64,000 bases of DNA from Embleya hyalina. Its GTDB lineage: Bacteria > Actinomycetota > Actinomycetes > Streptomycetales > Streptomycetaceae. How positions within the stretch are numbered: position 1 is the stretch's first letter; each line of letters opens with the position of its first letter. Below are positions 44,707 through 53,774 of the stretch, piece after piece. The DNA lies in NCBI RefSeq assembly GCF_003967355.1, contig NZ_BIFH01000036.1, positions 62,896 to 126,895 of the forward strand, given 5' to 3'. The position numbers and the translations under genes are program-made. The notes under the pieces are model-generated. The model was not told the origin of the DNA. It made no database searches and saw nothing but the letters and a program-made list of their open reading frames with translations.

Positions 44707-45771
44707 ATGTCGAGCATGGCCGTCTCCGTGATGCCTGCCGCCGACACACTCGCTCGAACGCTGCTCGCCGCCCGAGGCGCCGAGTGGGGGGACTGGTCCG
44801 TCGAAGCCCTGCAGGAGACCGCCGGGCGGCTCGGCTGGGAGACTCGCCGGGACGAGGACGGGCGCCTGGCGATCGAGACCGGCATCCCCGGACTGCTGTG
44901 CCGGGGCGATCCCGGCGAGCACGCCGAGGGCGCGCCGTGCGTACGCCTCACCGCCCCGCTGCCGGTCCGCGTGGACCCGCCGCCGCCGACGTCGGGCCTC
45001 CAGGGCCCCGTGGTGCCCGGCCAGTACGCCTACGGCGGCGGAGGCGGGATCGGCGCCTGGGGCACGGTGCCGTATGTCCGCGACCGCGGGCGGGAGTTGG
45101 ACGCCGCGCACACCCGGCTCGGCGCGGCGCTCACCGCGACCCTGGGGCCCGCGCCCTGGCGTGGCGGGCCGGCCGCGTGGTTGCGGTGGCGGTCGCGCCG
45201 GATCACCCTGCGGCTCTCGCGCGACGACGCGAACGAGGCACTGGTGATGGAGTTGTTCCCCACCCGCGCCGGCGAGGCCTTCGAACGGCGCGGATTCGAG
45301 CGCGCGCAATCGCTCGCCGGACTGCCGTACATCTGGTGCGTCAGCCGGCCCGACATGAGCCTGGCCGAGCTGTTCCTGCCGTTCGGGCCGGACCCGCGCG
45401 ACTGGGCCGACTTCTGCGACGCGCTTCCGCGCGTACTGTCCTCGCTGGTGGTGGACATGCCGCTGGTCGGATGGGTGGAACCGGTGCTGCTCGTCCTGGG
45501 CGACGTGGCCGAACCCGCGCACACGGCCGAGATCCGGGTCGGCCAGGACCGGCTCGAACTCGGCAACATGCCGGGCAACGGGCGCCAGGTCTGGCTGCGC
45601 CCCGGCGCCGAACACGCGGTCGCGGCCGCCGAGTCGATCCTGGAGGCATTCGCCGACTGGGGCATCGACGGCGTACGCAGGCTGCGCACCCGGGCGTGGA
45701 CGTCGGGCGGGTACGTCGACCTGCCGGGCATCGGCGTACGACCGGAGGGGACACACCCGGACGACGCGTGA
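44707..45771 (+). CDS. Hypothetical protein
   Basis: A 354-residue soluble protein, not recognised. There is no signal peptide or TM helix. Features are a Pro/Gly-rich loop (GQYAYGGGGGIGAWG, about 102-116), an Arg/Trp-rich centre (WLRWRSRRITLRLSRDD) and a mixed alpha/beta C-terminal half. It begins with ATG 44707; ATG 44716 is an alternative. The upstream 228 bp (44479-44706) are G/T-rich with GGTCGGT-type repeats and contain CGGTAAAGG, with no clear promoter. It stands between the arc cluster and a convergent TerD-type gene; no functional link is evident. Confidence 0.65.
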   Translation: MSSMAVSVMPAADTLARTLLAARGAEWGDWSVEALQETAGRLGWETRRDEDGRLAIETGIPGLLCRGDPGEHAEGAPCVRLTAPLPVRVDPPPPTSGLQGPVVPGQYAYGGGGGIGAWGTVPYVRDRGRELDAAHTRLGAALTATLGPAPWRGGPAAWLRWRSRRITLRLSRDDANEALVMELFPTRAGEAFERRGFERAQSLAGLPYIWCVSRPDMSLAELFLPFGPDPRDWADFCDALPRVLSSLVVDMPLVGWVEPVLLVLGDVAEPAHTAEIRVGQDRLELGNMPGNGRQVWLRPGAEHAVAAAESILEAFADWGIDGVRRLRTRAWTSGGYVDLPGIGVRPEGTHPDDA

Positions 45772-46013
45772 GGGGACACGGGGCGGCCGGGCGGGCGCAG
45801 GGCGGCTGCGCCGGCCGCAAACTCCGAACGGCTGCACCGGGGGCGCTCGCGGGGCCCAGGGATGCGCCTGCGCCTGCGACCGCCCTCGCGCCCGTGCGCC
45901 TGCGACCGAGTCCAGGCCTGTGACCACCCGCGCCTGCGCCTGCGACCGCCTGCGACGGTGCCGCACCTGCGCCCGCGACGTGCGCGAGCCCGGGTGCGGG
46001 CGCCGGCTTCGCG

Positions 46014-47339
46014 TCAGTCCTTCGTGCCCGCCCGCCACTGCAGGCCCCAGCCGTACGCCTGGTCGACCTTCTCCTGGTTGCCCTTGATGTAGCGCACCTC
46101 GCGCTGGATGGTCAGATCCCCACCCTGGTTCTGCACCAGCGCGATCGCGCACGACCGCGCCGCGCCGCCCGTCTCGTCGAGCCTGATCTCCAGCTCGGGT
46201 CCGGTCGCCGGCGTCAGCGTCACCACCGCCTGCGCGTCGTCGAACGTCACACCCTTGTAGATGAACGCGAAGATCAACAGGCGCTTGAAGCTGCTCTTGT
46301 GATCGAGGTTGATGAACAGGTTCTCGCCGGCGACATTGGCGCCCGTGCGGTCGTCGCCGTCCAGGTACACGTACGGGGGTGAATCCGCCGAACCGAACGA
46401 GTTTCCGAGCGCCTGCACGATCCCCTTCCTGCCGTCGGACAGCTCCCACAGGCAGCACAGGTCGAGGTCCGTCGGCCCCATCAGCCGCTTGAGCATGCCG
46501 CGCCCCGGAGCGGCCTGAACCCAGTTCAGGTTCACCCGCATCCGACTCCCGGTGATGCCCTCCTTGCTCAGCGAGACCATCGGCGACGCCTTGGTCAACG
46601 TCACCTTGCCCAGCCGCACCGGCGGCCGGGCCGGGGTGCTCGGAGCCGGCGCCTGCCGGGTGACGGGCGGCGGCGTGGCTGCGGGCCGCGGCGCCGGTTC
46701 GGGCTTGCGCACGTTCAGCCGGGGCGGAGCCGGCTGCTGCACCGGCGGCGGAGGCGGCGGAGCCTGCACCCGCGGGGGAGCGGGAGGCGTCGGCGGGGCG
46801 GTCACCGAGATGCCGAAGTCGGTGGCGAGCCCTTCCAAACCGGTCGAGTAGCCCTGCCCGATCGCCCGGAACTTCCAGGCCCCGCCCCGGCGATACAGCT
46901 CGCCCGCGAGCATGGCGGTCTCCACGGTGGCGTCCGCGATGTCGAACCGCACCAGGTCCACCTCGGCCCCCGGGTCGCTCACCAGCAGGTGCAGATCCCG
47001 GATACCCGCGAAGGTGCCGTTGTGCGCCGACGCCGCGAGCACCACCCGATCCACGCTCGCCGGCATCGACCCGAGATCGATCTCCAGCGCGTCCCGCGAC
47101 CAGGTCCCCTCGTCCTTGCCGACGTGTCGCACCGCGCCGGACGGATGGGCCGGCTGGTTGTAGAACACGAAGTCGGCGTCACTCGCGACGCGACCGGACG
47201 CACCCAACAACAGCGCCGACGCGTCCAGACCCGGTGTACCCGGCCCCGGTCGCCAAACGAGGACCGCGCGCACCTTCGCGGGGGTCACCGGCGTGTTCTG
47301 TCCCTTGCCCAACTGCTGCACCATGGGCACGATCGTCAC
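46014..47339 (-). CDS. Double TerD-domain protein (tellurium-resistance family)
   Basis: A 441-residue soluble protein with two TerD/TerA-like domains. Domain 1 (about 1-180) resembles the family with FVFYNQPAHPSGAVRHVG and FDIADATVETAMLAGELYRR; domain 2 (about 245-441) has DLDLCCLWELSDGRKG, VYLDGDDRTG and NLFINLDHKSSFKRLLIFAFIYKG. They are joined by a Pro-rich linker with PPPPPP (about 190-240). TerD domains bind Ca2+ through acidic loops such as DGDDRTGAN. Proteins of this kind act in Ter stress systems; no other ter gene is nearby. The GTG start is used; an ATG at 47324 would remove five residues. Confidence 0.88.
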   Translation of the reverse strand: MTIVPMVQQLGKGQNTPVTPAKVRAVLVWRPGPGTPGLDASALLLGASGRVASDADFVFYNQPAHPSGAVRHVGKDEGTWSRDALEIDLGSMPASVDRVVLAASAHNGTFAGIRDLHLLVSDPGAEVDLVRFDIADATVETAMLAGELYRRGGAWKFRAIGQGYSTGLEGLATDFGISVTAPPTPPAPPRVQAPPPPPPVQQPAPPRLNVRKPEPAPRPAATPPPVTRQAPAPSTPARPPVRLGKVTLTKASPMVSLSKEGITGSRMRVNLNWVQAAPGRGMLKRLMGPTDLDLCCLWELSDGRKGIVQALGNSFGSADSPPYVYLDGDDRTGANVAGENLFINLDHKSSFKRLLIFAFIYKGVTFDDAQAVVTLTPATGPELEIRLDETGGAARSCAIALVQNQGGDLTIQREVRYIKGNQEKVDQAYGWGLQWRAGTKD

Positions 47340-47622
47340 ACGAGTGTGCTGATCGGTTCATCCTTTGGCGCGAAAAAAACGGGTGCCCACTCGTACGGGT
47401 GAGTAAAACCGGGGTGAAACGTACCCGCGTGTCCGCTATTCTTGCTCGCCTTGCCCGGGGTGTTGCGGGCCGGAGTCGGCGTTCGTCACGCATCAGACTC
47501 GGCGCAACGAAACCAAGAGTGAGCATCCCCACACCTCCGACCGAGGTCACTCCGGTATGCCCGGACTCGCGTGCTCTTCGGCCCCGCCGACGCCGCACGC
47601 CGCCCGGGGAAGGGATTTCACC
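47340..47622. other. 283-bp divergent region before exporter operon
   Basis: Locally AT-rich for this genome (AAAAAAACGGGTG, GAGTAAAACCGGGG and TGTCCGCTATTCTTGC), so it probably carries the promoters of the TerD gene (leftward) and the ABC exporter operon (rightward). Direct repeats of ACGGGT occur at about 47376 and 47394. No gene is seen. Confidence 0.4.
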
Positions 47623-48477
47623 ATGTCGTTCGCTTCCGCGCGCCCGCTGCGGCCCGACCGTCCGCCCGATCGCCGGGCCCGCCTGTACCGCTTCGGCGCC
47701 CTGTTCGGCGCGGGTTTTCGCCGCTGGTCCACGTACCGCCAGGCGGCGCTCGCCGGACTGTTCACCAACGTCGTCTTCGGTGTGATGATCTACTCGCTGC
47801 TGCGAGCCCTGGCCGACGACGGCCGCCGGCCGGGCGGCTACGACACCACCCAACTCGCCACCTACGTCTGGGTCGGCCAGGGCATCCTCAGCGTCGTCCA
47901 CGTGTGGTCCTGGAACGAACTCGCCGACCGCGTCCGCAGCGGCGACGTGACCGCCGATCTGCTGCGCCCCATCGACCCCTTCGAAGCGTTCCTGGCCGCC
48001 GACCTGGGGCGCGCCGCCTACGCGGTCCTCGCCCGCATGGTCGTCCCCATCCTCGCCGGCGGCCTGATGTTCACCCTGTACATCCCACACCGCCTCCACA
48101 CGGTGCCGCTGTTCGTACTCTCGCTGACCCTGGGCACCGTGCTCAGCTTCGCCCTGCGCTATCTGGTCAACCTCGGCGCGTTCTGGCTCCTCGACGCGCG
48201 CGGGCTGAGCGCGGTGTGGTTGCTCGCCTCCGGGGTGTTCGCGGGGACCTTCTTCCCGCTGCGCTTCCTGCCCGAGTGGGCACAGGCGGTGTTGTGGTTC
48301 GGCACCCCGTTCCCCGGCCTGTTCCAGATCCCGCTCGACGTGCTGGTCGAACGTCCCGGCCCCGCCCAGCAGATCGGCAGCGTCGTCCTGCAACTGGTGT
48401 GGGTCGCGATCCTGATCCCGCTCGTGTCGCGCGTGCAGCGCGCCGCCACCGACAGGCTGGTGATCCAGGGTGGCTGA
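47623..48477 (+). CDS. ABC-2 type exporter permease (subunit 1)
   Basis: A 284-residue membrane protein with about six TM helices (for example LAGLFTNVVFGVMIYSLL, LARMVVPILAGGLMFTLYIP and LLASGVFAGTFFPLRFL). WNELADRVRSGDVTADLLRP (about 99-118) and FPLRFLPEWAQ are typical of the ABC2_membrane_6 permease family found with a partner permease and an ATPase. ATG 47623 has GGGAAGGGA 7 bp upstream. The end overlaps the next gene by 8 bp. Substrate unknown. Confidence 0.88.
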   Translation: MSFASARPLRPDRPPDRRARLYRFGALFGAGFRRWSTYRQAALAGLFTNVVFGVMIYSLLRALADDGRRPGGYDTTQLATYVWVGQGILSVVHVWSWNELADRVRSGDVTADLLRPIDPFEAFLAADLGRAAYAVLARMVVPILAGGLMFTLYIPHRLHTVPLFVLSLTLGTVLSFALRYLVNLGAFWLLDARGLSAVWLLASGVFAGTFFPLRFLPEWAQAVLWFGTPFPGLFQIPLDVLVERPGPAQQIGSVVLQLVWVAILIPLVSRVQRAATDRLVIQGG

Positions 48478-49279
48478 GCCGGGAGTCGGACAGGCGTACG
48501 CGCGCCTGGTGCGGGCCCAGATCCGCAGTCAGACCCAGTACCGGTTGTCGTTCGGCATCGATGTCGCGTCCTGCGCGCTCGGCACGCTCATCGAGGCGGC
48601 GGTGGTCCTGGTGGTGTTCCGCGTCTCGCCGACCGTCGGCGGATTCGGGCTGCGCGAGGTGCTGGTGATGTCCGCGCTCGCGGCCTTCGCGTTCGACCTC
48701 GCGGACCTGCTGGTGGGCAACATCGAACGTCTGTCCACATACGTCCGCAAGGGCACGCTCGACACCATCCTGATCCGCCCGCTGCGCGTGCTGCCGCAAC
48801 TGCTCGCCACCGACTTCGCGTTGCGTCGCGTCGGGCGTGTGGCGCAGTCGTCGGTGCTGCTGGTGGCGGTTCTCGTATACGCCGACATCGACTGGACACC
48901 GGCGCGCGTGGTCATGCTCGCGCTCACCCCGCTCGCGGGCTGCGCGCTGTTCGCGGCGGTGTTCCTGCTGGGCGCCTGCGTCGCGTTCTGGTTCGTCGAA
49001 TCCGGCGAGATCGCAAACGCGTTCACCTACGGCGGCAAGGAGTTCGCCCGCTACCCGGCGACGATCTACCCGGGGCTGCTGCGCCGGGTGTTCGGGTACG
49101 GGGTCGGCCTCGCGCTCGTCGGCTATCAGCCCGCGCTGTTCCTGACGGGACACGCGGATCCACTCGGCGGGCCGACCTGGCTCGCCTGGTCCTCTCCCGC
49201 CGCCGCCGCGCTCGCCTGGACGATCGCGCTGCTGGTGTGGCGGACGGGGATTCGGCACTACAGGAGTACGGGATCGTGA
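48470..49279 (+). CDS. ABC-2 type exporter permease (subunit 2)
   Basis: A 269-residue permease paralogous to the preceding one, with about six TM helices and STYVRKGTLDTILIRPL (about 85-101) corresponding to the coupling segment VRSGDVTADLLRP of subunit 1. GKEFARYPATIYP is the conserved piece before the last helices. GTG start overlaps the upstream stop; the stop overlaps the ATPase GTG (GTGA). A heterodimeric exporter channel is likely. Confidence 0.88.
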   Translation: MAEPGVGQAYARLVRAQIRSQTQYRLSFGIDVASCALGTLIEAAVVLVVFRVSPTVGGFGLREVLVMSALAAFAFDLADLLVGNIERLSTYVRKGTLDTILIRPLRVLPQLLATDFALRRVGRVAQSSVLLVAVLVYADIDWTPARVVMLALTPLAGCALFAAVFLLGACVAFWFVESGEIANAFTYGGKEFARYPATIYPGLLRRVFGYGVGLALVGYQPALFLTGHADPLGGPTWLAWSSPAAAALAWTIALLVWRTGIRHYRSTGS

Positions 49280-50265
49280 TCGACACCGCGACCGAGACGA
49301 TGATCGAGACCGACACGATGATCGAAGTGCGCGACCTGCGCAAGGAATTCACGATCAAGCGCAAGATCGGCCGGGTGCGGCGGGAAACGCGCACGGTGTC
49401 CGCCGTCGACGGCGTCGAACTGAGCATCGCCCGAGGCGAGATGGTCGGCTACATCGGACCCAACGGGGCCGGCAAGTCGACCACGCTCAAGATGATGACC
49501 GGGATCCTGACCCCGACCTCGGGCCACATCCGCGTCTGCGGACTGGAGCCGGTGCCCCGCCGGCGCCGGCTTGCCCGCCGGATCGGGGTGGTGTTCGGGC
49601 AGCGCTCGCAACTGTGGTGGGACCTGCCGCTGCGCGAGTCGTTCCGGCTGTTGGGCGCGGTGTACACGGTGCCGCGCGCCGAACACGAGGCCCGGCTGAA
49701 GCGATGCCGGGCGATGCTGGAACTCGACGAGTTCATGGACACGCCGGTGCGGCAGCTCTCCCTCGGGCAGCGCATGCGCGGCGAGATCACCGCGGCGCTC
49801 CTGCACGGACCCGACGTGCTGTTCCTGGACGAGCCGACGATCGGACTCGACGTGGTCAGCAAGCAGTCGCTGCGCGCGTTCCTGGCGGAGATCGGCGCCG
49901 GCGGGGAGGTGACGACCGTGCTCACCACCCACGACCTCGCCGACATCGAACACCTGTGCCGACGCCTGATCGTGATCGACCGGGGGTGTGTGGTCCACGA
50001 CGGCACGCTGGAGGCCCTGCACGCGCGCTACGGCTCGCGCCGGCGAGTGGTGGTCGATCTGGACGAGGCGCGCGAACCGGACGTGCGCATGCCGGGGGTC
50101 GCGGTCGAGGGCGTCGAGGCGGACGGTCGCCGGATCACCTTCGCGCTGGACGGGGTGCCCGCGGGCGAGTTGATCGCCAGGATCGCGCGCGACGGTGGAT
50201 TGCGGGACGTGTCCGTGCGCGAGCCGACGATCGAGGAGGTGGTGGCGCGGTTGTATCGGCAGTGA
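49276..50265 (+). CDS. ABC-2 exporter ATPase
   Basis: A 329-residue ATPase. Walker A YIGPNGAGKSTTLKMM (about 59-74), Q-loop VFGQRSQLWWDLP (about 106-118), signature LSLGQRMRGE (about 159-168) and Walker B VLFLDEPTIGLD (about 177-188) are intact. The signature LSLGQRMR rather than LSGGQ is usual for the subfamily that pairs with ABC2_membrane_6 permeases. The C-terminal 80 residues form a regulatory domain ending EPTIEEVVARLY. GTG 49276 is favoured by overlap with the permease stop and AGGAG upstream; an alternative GTG at 49237 lies inside the permease. Confidence 0.92.
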   Translation: MIDTATETMIETDTMIEVRDLRKEFTIKRKIGRVRRETRTVSAVDGVELSIARGEMVGYIGPNGAGKSTTLKMMTGILTPTSGHIRVCGLEPVPRRRRLARRIGVVFGQRSQLWWDLPLRESFRLLGAVYTVPRAEHEARLKRCRAMLELDEFMDTPVRQLSLGQRMRGEITAALLHGPDVLFLDEPTIGLDVVSKQSLRAFLAEIGAGGEVTTVLTTHDLADIEHLCRRLIVIDRGCVVHDGTLEALHARYGSRRRVVVDLDEAREPDVRMPGVAVEGVEADGRRITFALDGVPAGELIARIARDGGLRDVSVREPTIEEVVARLYRQ

Positions 50266-50472
50266 CGGGGCGCGTCGGGCGCCTTGGGAGCGGACCCGGG
50301 CGGTGGTTCCGGGTGGTGGTTCCGGAAGCGGGCGCCGCCGGTGCGTGCGCCGATCGATGCGCCGTGGCCCGGGCGGGTTCCGGAACGGCGGGCACGGAGC
50401 CCCGGTTTGAGGGATTGCCCCCTGCGGGCGTGTGTCGCCCGGGGGGAGAGTCTTCCTCAGGGAGGACGGGAC

Positions 50473-53400
50473 ATGGCGCTTGGTGAGGACGAGGTCGTCG
50501 GTGCCGCGCTGTTGCGCTGGGCGGACGGGCGGTTTCCGTTGCCGGCCGATCCGGGGCATCGCTGGTACACCGCTCGCGGGGGCGCCGTCGCGGCCTTGGC
50601 CGGGGCCGCGGTGACCCTGCGGGCGGCGGATCCCGACGCGAGAGTGACGGGGTGGGTGGGCGACGCCGACCCGGACCAGTTGCGGATCCTTGCCGCCGCG
50701 TCCGCCCGTCCTCCCGTCCTCGTGGTGGTGGGCGCGGCCGGGACGGGCAAGACCAGGACCGCCGCGATGATCATCCGGCGGGAGGTCGACACCGGCGGCC
50801 GTGTGCTCGTGGTGACGCGACAGCGGCATGGCGCGCGGCGGTTGCGGGCGGAACTCGCCGATGTCGGGGTCGGGGCACGGGTGCCACTCGCGGGTGCGCG
50901 TGCGGGCGGGAGGCGGGGCGCCGGCGAGGGGGTGGATGACGAGGACGGCGCGGTGCTGGATCGGCACAGGCGGGCCATGGTCGAGCCGTTCGGCGCCTGG
51001 GGGCTGACCCTGCGCGAAATCCAGGACCACCTCGTCGGGCGGCCGCCGTGGACCGGACCTGTACTCGATCCCCAGCGTGCGGCGGAACTCGATCCGGGCG
51101 AGGCCCGGAGGCTCGGGCGCGACCTCGAGCGCTTCGCGCACGCGGGCGGGCTGCGCGACGGCGTCTGGCACGGGGCACTGATCGACACTCCCGCGCAGGC
51201 GCGGACCGCGGTTGGCGAACTCGCGGAGTTGCGCGCCCGCTTCCGGGAGATCCGGGCGGCCGCGCGACGGGCCCGATTGCATCCCGATGGGCCCGAACCG
51301 CGTGATCCGGTCGAGTGGGCGGCGTGTCTGGCCCTCGTCAAACGGGTGCGAGAGTTCTCGGTCGGCATCGATCCGGGGATCCTCGCCGGGCCGTATTCGA
51401 TCCGGCAACTGCTGGCGACCACACACTGGTACGGCCGTCCCGCCGTCCGCCGCCATCTGCGCGAGCACACTCGCTTTCCCATCGATCGAAGCGGGATGCG
51501 ACTCGCGCTGGCGGAGGCGCGGGCGCTGCGCCGGCTCTTCCGGGAGCAGCCGGGCGGACTGCCCGAGGCGGCGTTCCTGCGGGCGATGGTGCCGGCGTGG
51601 GCCGACTCGGAGCACGAACGGCAGGCGCTCGCGGCCTACACCGAAACCCTGTTCCCGACCCTGGGCCTGGCGGCCGACACCTCACTGCCCGACGTCGCGG
51701 CCCACCTCGACCGGTTCGCCCGGTCGATCTCCGCGGAGGGCGTGTCGCCGGAGGTACTCGCGGACCGCTGTCGCTCGTACGCCCGACTGGCGACCGCCGG
51801 CCTCGCCTCGCTCGTCGCGAGCCTGACGGCGCGGGCGGTGCCGGCGGAAGAGGTCGCGGACGAGTACGAGCGATTCCTGTACACCTCACTCGCACACGCC
51901 GCGACCGCCGGCGCCCCCGGGGGAGTGGTGGGCCTGCAGGCGCACGCGCATCGCTATCGGACACGCGCGGCGGCGGCAGCGAGCGCGGGCGGACCCGGGG
52001 CGGTGGCACTTTCCGGTGGGTGGATGCGGTCGCAGGCGATGCCGGAAAGCGTGCCGTTGCGCGTGATGTCGCCGCGTGCGGTGCGGCAGTTGCCGGATAG
52101 CGCGCACTTCGACCTGGTGGTGGTGGACGACGCGGGGACGGTGAGCGAACGCGACGCGATCCCGGCGCTGCTGCGGGCGGATCGGGTCGTCGTGATCGGT
52201 GACCCCTTGGGGCCGGGGCTCGGCGATCCGGACGGCCCGATCGAACCCGGCGACCCCGGTTCCGAAGGCGACCTGCGGTCCGTGCTCGCGTCGGTGAGCC
52301 GATCCGTCGAGCCGATCCGGATCGGCTACCCGCACCGTGCCCTCGACGAGCGGCTCGCGGTGTCTTCGGCCGAGGCGACCGCCACCGAACTCCCGGGCGT
52401 GCGCGGGGAGATGGCCGTGCGGCACATCGTGTCGGTCGAGGACGATGTCGCGGCGGTGGTCGAGACGGTGCGGGAGTACCGGGCGCGCCATCCCGACGAG
52501 AGCGTTGCCGTCGTCACCCTGGGTGGGTCACAGGTGCGCCGGATCCAGGCCGCACTGCCGATGGGGCGCTCGGGCCCGGACCTCGTGGTGGATCGCGCGG
52601 CGGCCCTTCATGGGGGTGAATGGGACACGGTGCTCCTCAGCGTCGGGGCGAAGCGGGATCGCGAGGGGCGGCTGATCCATCGATTCGGGGCGGCGACCAT
52701 GCCCGGCGGGGACGCACTCGTGGCGTCGGCGGTGTCCCGGGCACGTCGGCGACTGATCGTGGTGACCGCCTTCGAGGCGAGCGAACTCGACCCGACCCGA
52801 CTGCGCGCACGCGGCGCACGGCTGTTGCGAACGGTGCTGCGGCACGCGGCCTCGGGCGAGTGCGGTTGCGGGTGTGGGTGTGGGTGCGACCGTGGGAGAT
52901 CCGAGGGCGGGGCGGTGGTCGCGGGGGCGTCTGCGCGTGTGGAGGTGGTTGCGGGCGTGCGGCTCGGCGGGAACAGACCCGACGTCGACGGCCCGGATGT
53001 GTTCCATGCGGACGTGCTCGATCGGCTGAGGGCGGCCGGTCTCGAGCCGATGTACGAGTTCGGGGGACCTGCGGGTGTCGTGATTGCGGTCCCCGACCGT
53101 CCGGCGGACCTCGGTGCGGGTGCGGGCGTCGGGGCGTGTGCCTGCGAGCGAGTGGGGGTGGATGCCGTTGCCGGCGGGTGCGGAAGCCGCGCCCGACATC
53201 CGACCGCAGCCACCGGCGCATCTTCCACAGTCCGGCCCGCGCCCGCGCCCGCAGGCGCACCTGCGGTCGCCGGCGACTTCCTCGGAGCCCGCATCGGTGA
53301 CACCCCGCATGTGGGTGAGGACGCGGTCGAGGCCGCGCGCGCCAGCGCACCCATGTCCGCAGGCGCAGGCGCAGGCGCAGGCGCAGGCGCAGGCGCAGGC

Positions 53401-53682
53401 GCGGACTCGGCGACATCCACGAACGCGACAGCAGGGTGCGGACGGTGCTCGCGACGGATGCTCGTGGCGATCGAGACGGATCGCAGCGCGCCCTACCTCG
53501 CGACGCCCTCCGCGCGCGAGCGCGAGTGGCTGCGGGCGGCCCGCCTGGAGCGGCGCGGTTGGGCTGTTTACCGCCTCTGGAGCGGGGACTGGATTCGCGA
53601 CCCGGACAAGCAGATTCGCCGGATCGTGGCGCTTCACCGGTCGACGGCGGAGGCCGTACACATGGCTGGGACAAAGGAGTGA
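50473..53682 (+). CDS. SF1 helicase-like ATPase with split endonuclease-like C-terminus
   Basis: A 1069-residue soluble protein. Walker A GAAGTGKTRTA is at about 87-97. The motif II position reads VVVDDAG (about 549-555) where SF1 helicases have DEA(A/S/Q), and motif III reads VVIGDPLGP without the usual Gln. Motif VI-like SRARRRLIVV (about 756-765) keeps its arginines. The C-terminus resembles the MTES_1575-type nuclease of DNA2/NAM7-like helicases: FHADVLDRLRAAGLEPMYEF (about 845-864) and LVAIETD plus WAVYRLWSGDWIRDP (about 997-1055), but about 115 low-complexity residues separate the halves and the catalytic Asp position reads GVVIAVPD. GGAGG precedes ATG 50473. Possible defence or repair role; catalytic competence is doubtful. 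Confidence 0.7.
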   Translation: MALGEDEVVGAALLRWADGRFPLPADPGHRWYTARGGAVAALAGAAVTLRAADPDARVTGWVGDADPDQLRILAAASARPPVLVVVGAAGTGKTRTAAMIIRREVDTGGRVLVVTRQRHGARRLRAELADVGVGARVPLAGARAGGRRGAGEGVDDEDGAVLDRHRRAMVEPFGAWGLTLREIQDHLVGRPPWTGPVLDPQRAAELDPGEARRLGRDLERFAHAGGLRDGVWHGALIDTPAQARTAVGELAELRARFREIRAAARRARLHPDGPEPRDPVEWAACLALVKRVREFSVGIDPGILAGPYSIRQLLATTHWYGRPAVRRHLREHTRFPIDRSGMRLALAEARALRRLFREQPGGLPEAAFLRAMVPAWADSEHERQALAAYTETLFPTLGLAADTSLPDVAAHLDRFARSISAEGVSPEVLADRCRSYARLATAGLASLVASLTARAVPAEEVADEYERFLYTSLAHAATAGAPGGVVGLQAHAHRYRTRAAAAASAGGPGAVALSGGWMRSQAMPESVPLRVMSPRAVRQLPDSAHFDLVVVDDAGTVSERDAIPALLRADRVVVIGDPLGPGLGDPDGPIEPGDPGSEGDLRSVLASVSRSVEPIRIGYPHRALDERLAVSSAEATATELPGVRGEMAVRHIVSVEDDVAAVVETVREYRARHPDESVAVVTLGGSQVRRIQAALPMGRSGPDLVVDRAAALHGGEWDTVLLSVGAKRDREGRLIHRFGAATMPGGDALVASAVSRARRRLIVVTAFEASELDPTRLRARGARLLRTVLRHAASGECGCGCGCGCDRGRSEGGAVVAGASARVEVVAGVRLGGNRPDVDGPDVFHADVLDRLRAAGLEPMYEFGGPAGVVIAVPDRPADLGAGAGVGACACERVGVDAVAGGCGSRARHPTAATGASSTVRPAPAPAGAPAVAGDFLGARIGDTPHVGEDAVEAARASAPMSAGAGAGAGAGAGAGADSATSTNATAGCGRCSRRMLVAIETDRSAPYLATPSAREREWLRAARLERRGWAVYRLWSGDWIRDPDKQIRRIVALHRSTAEAVHMAGTKE
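53359..53400 (+). repeat. Seven perfect GCAGGC hexamers (Ala-Gly repeat)
   Basis: (GCAGGC)7 encodes alternating Ala and Gly in the insertion of the helicase-nuclease-like protein. In-frame length change by slippage would be tolerated. Confidence 0.95.
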
Positions 53683-53774
53683 CACCGGCGTCCGACCCGG
53701 CGCGCCCCTCTCCTCCCGATCCGCGAGCCCGCACGATGTGATGCGAGGCATACGCGGACGAAAAGGACGACTCA

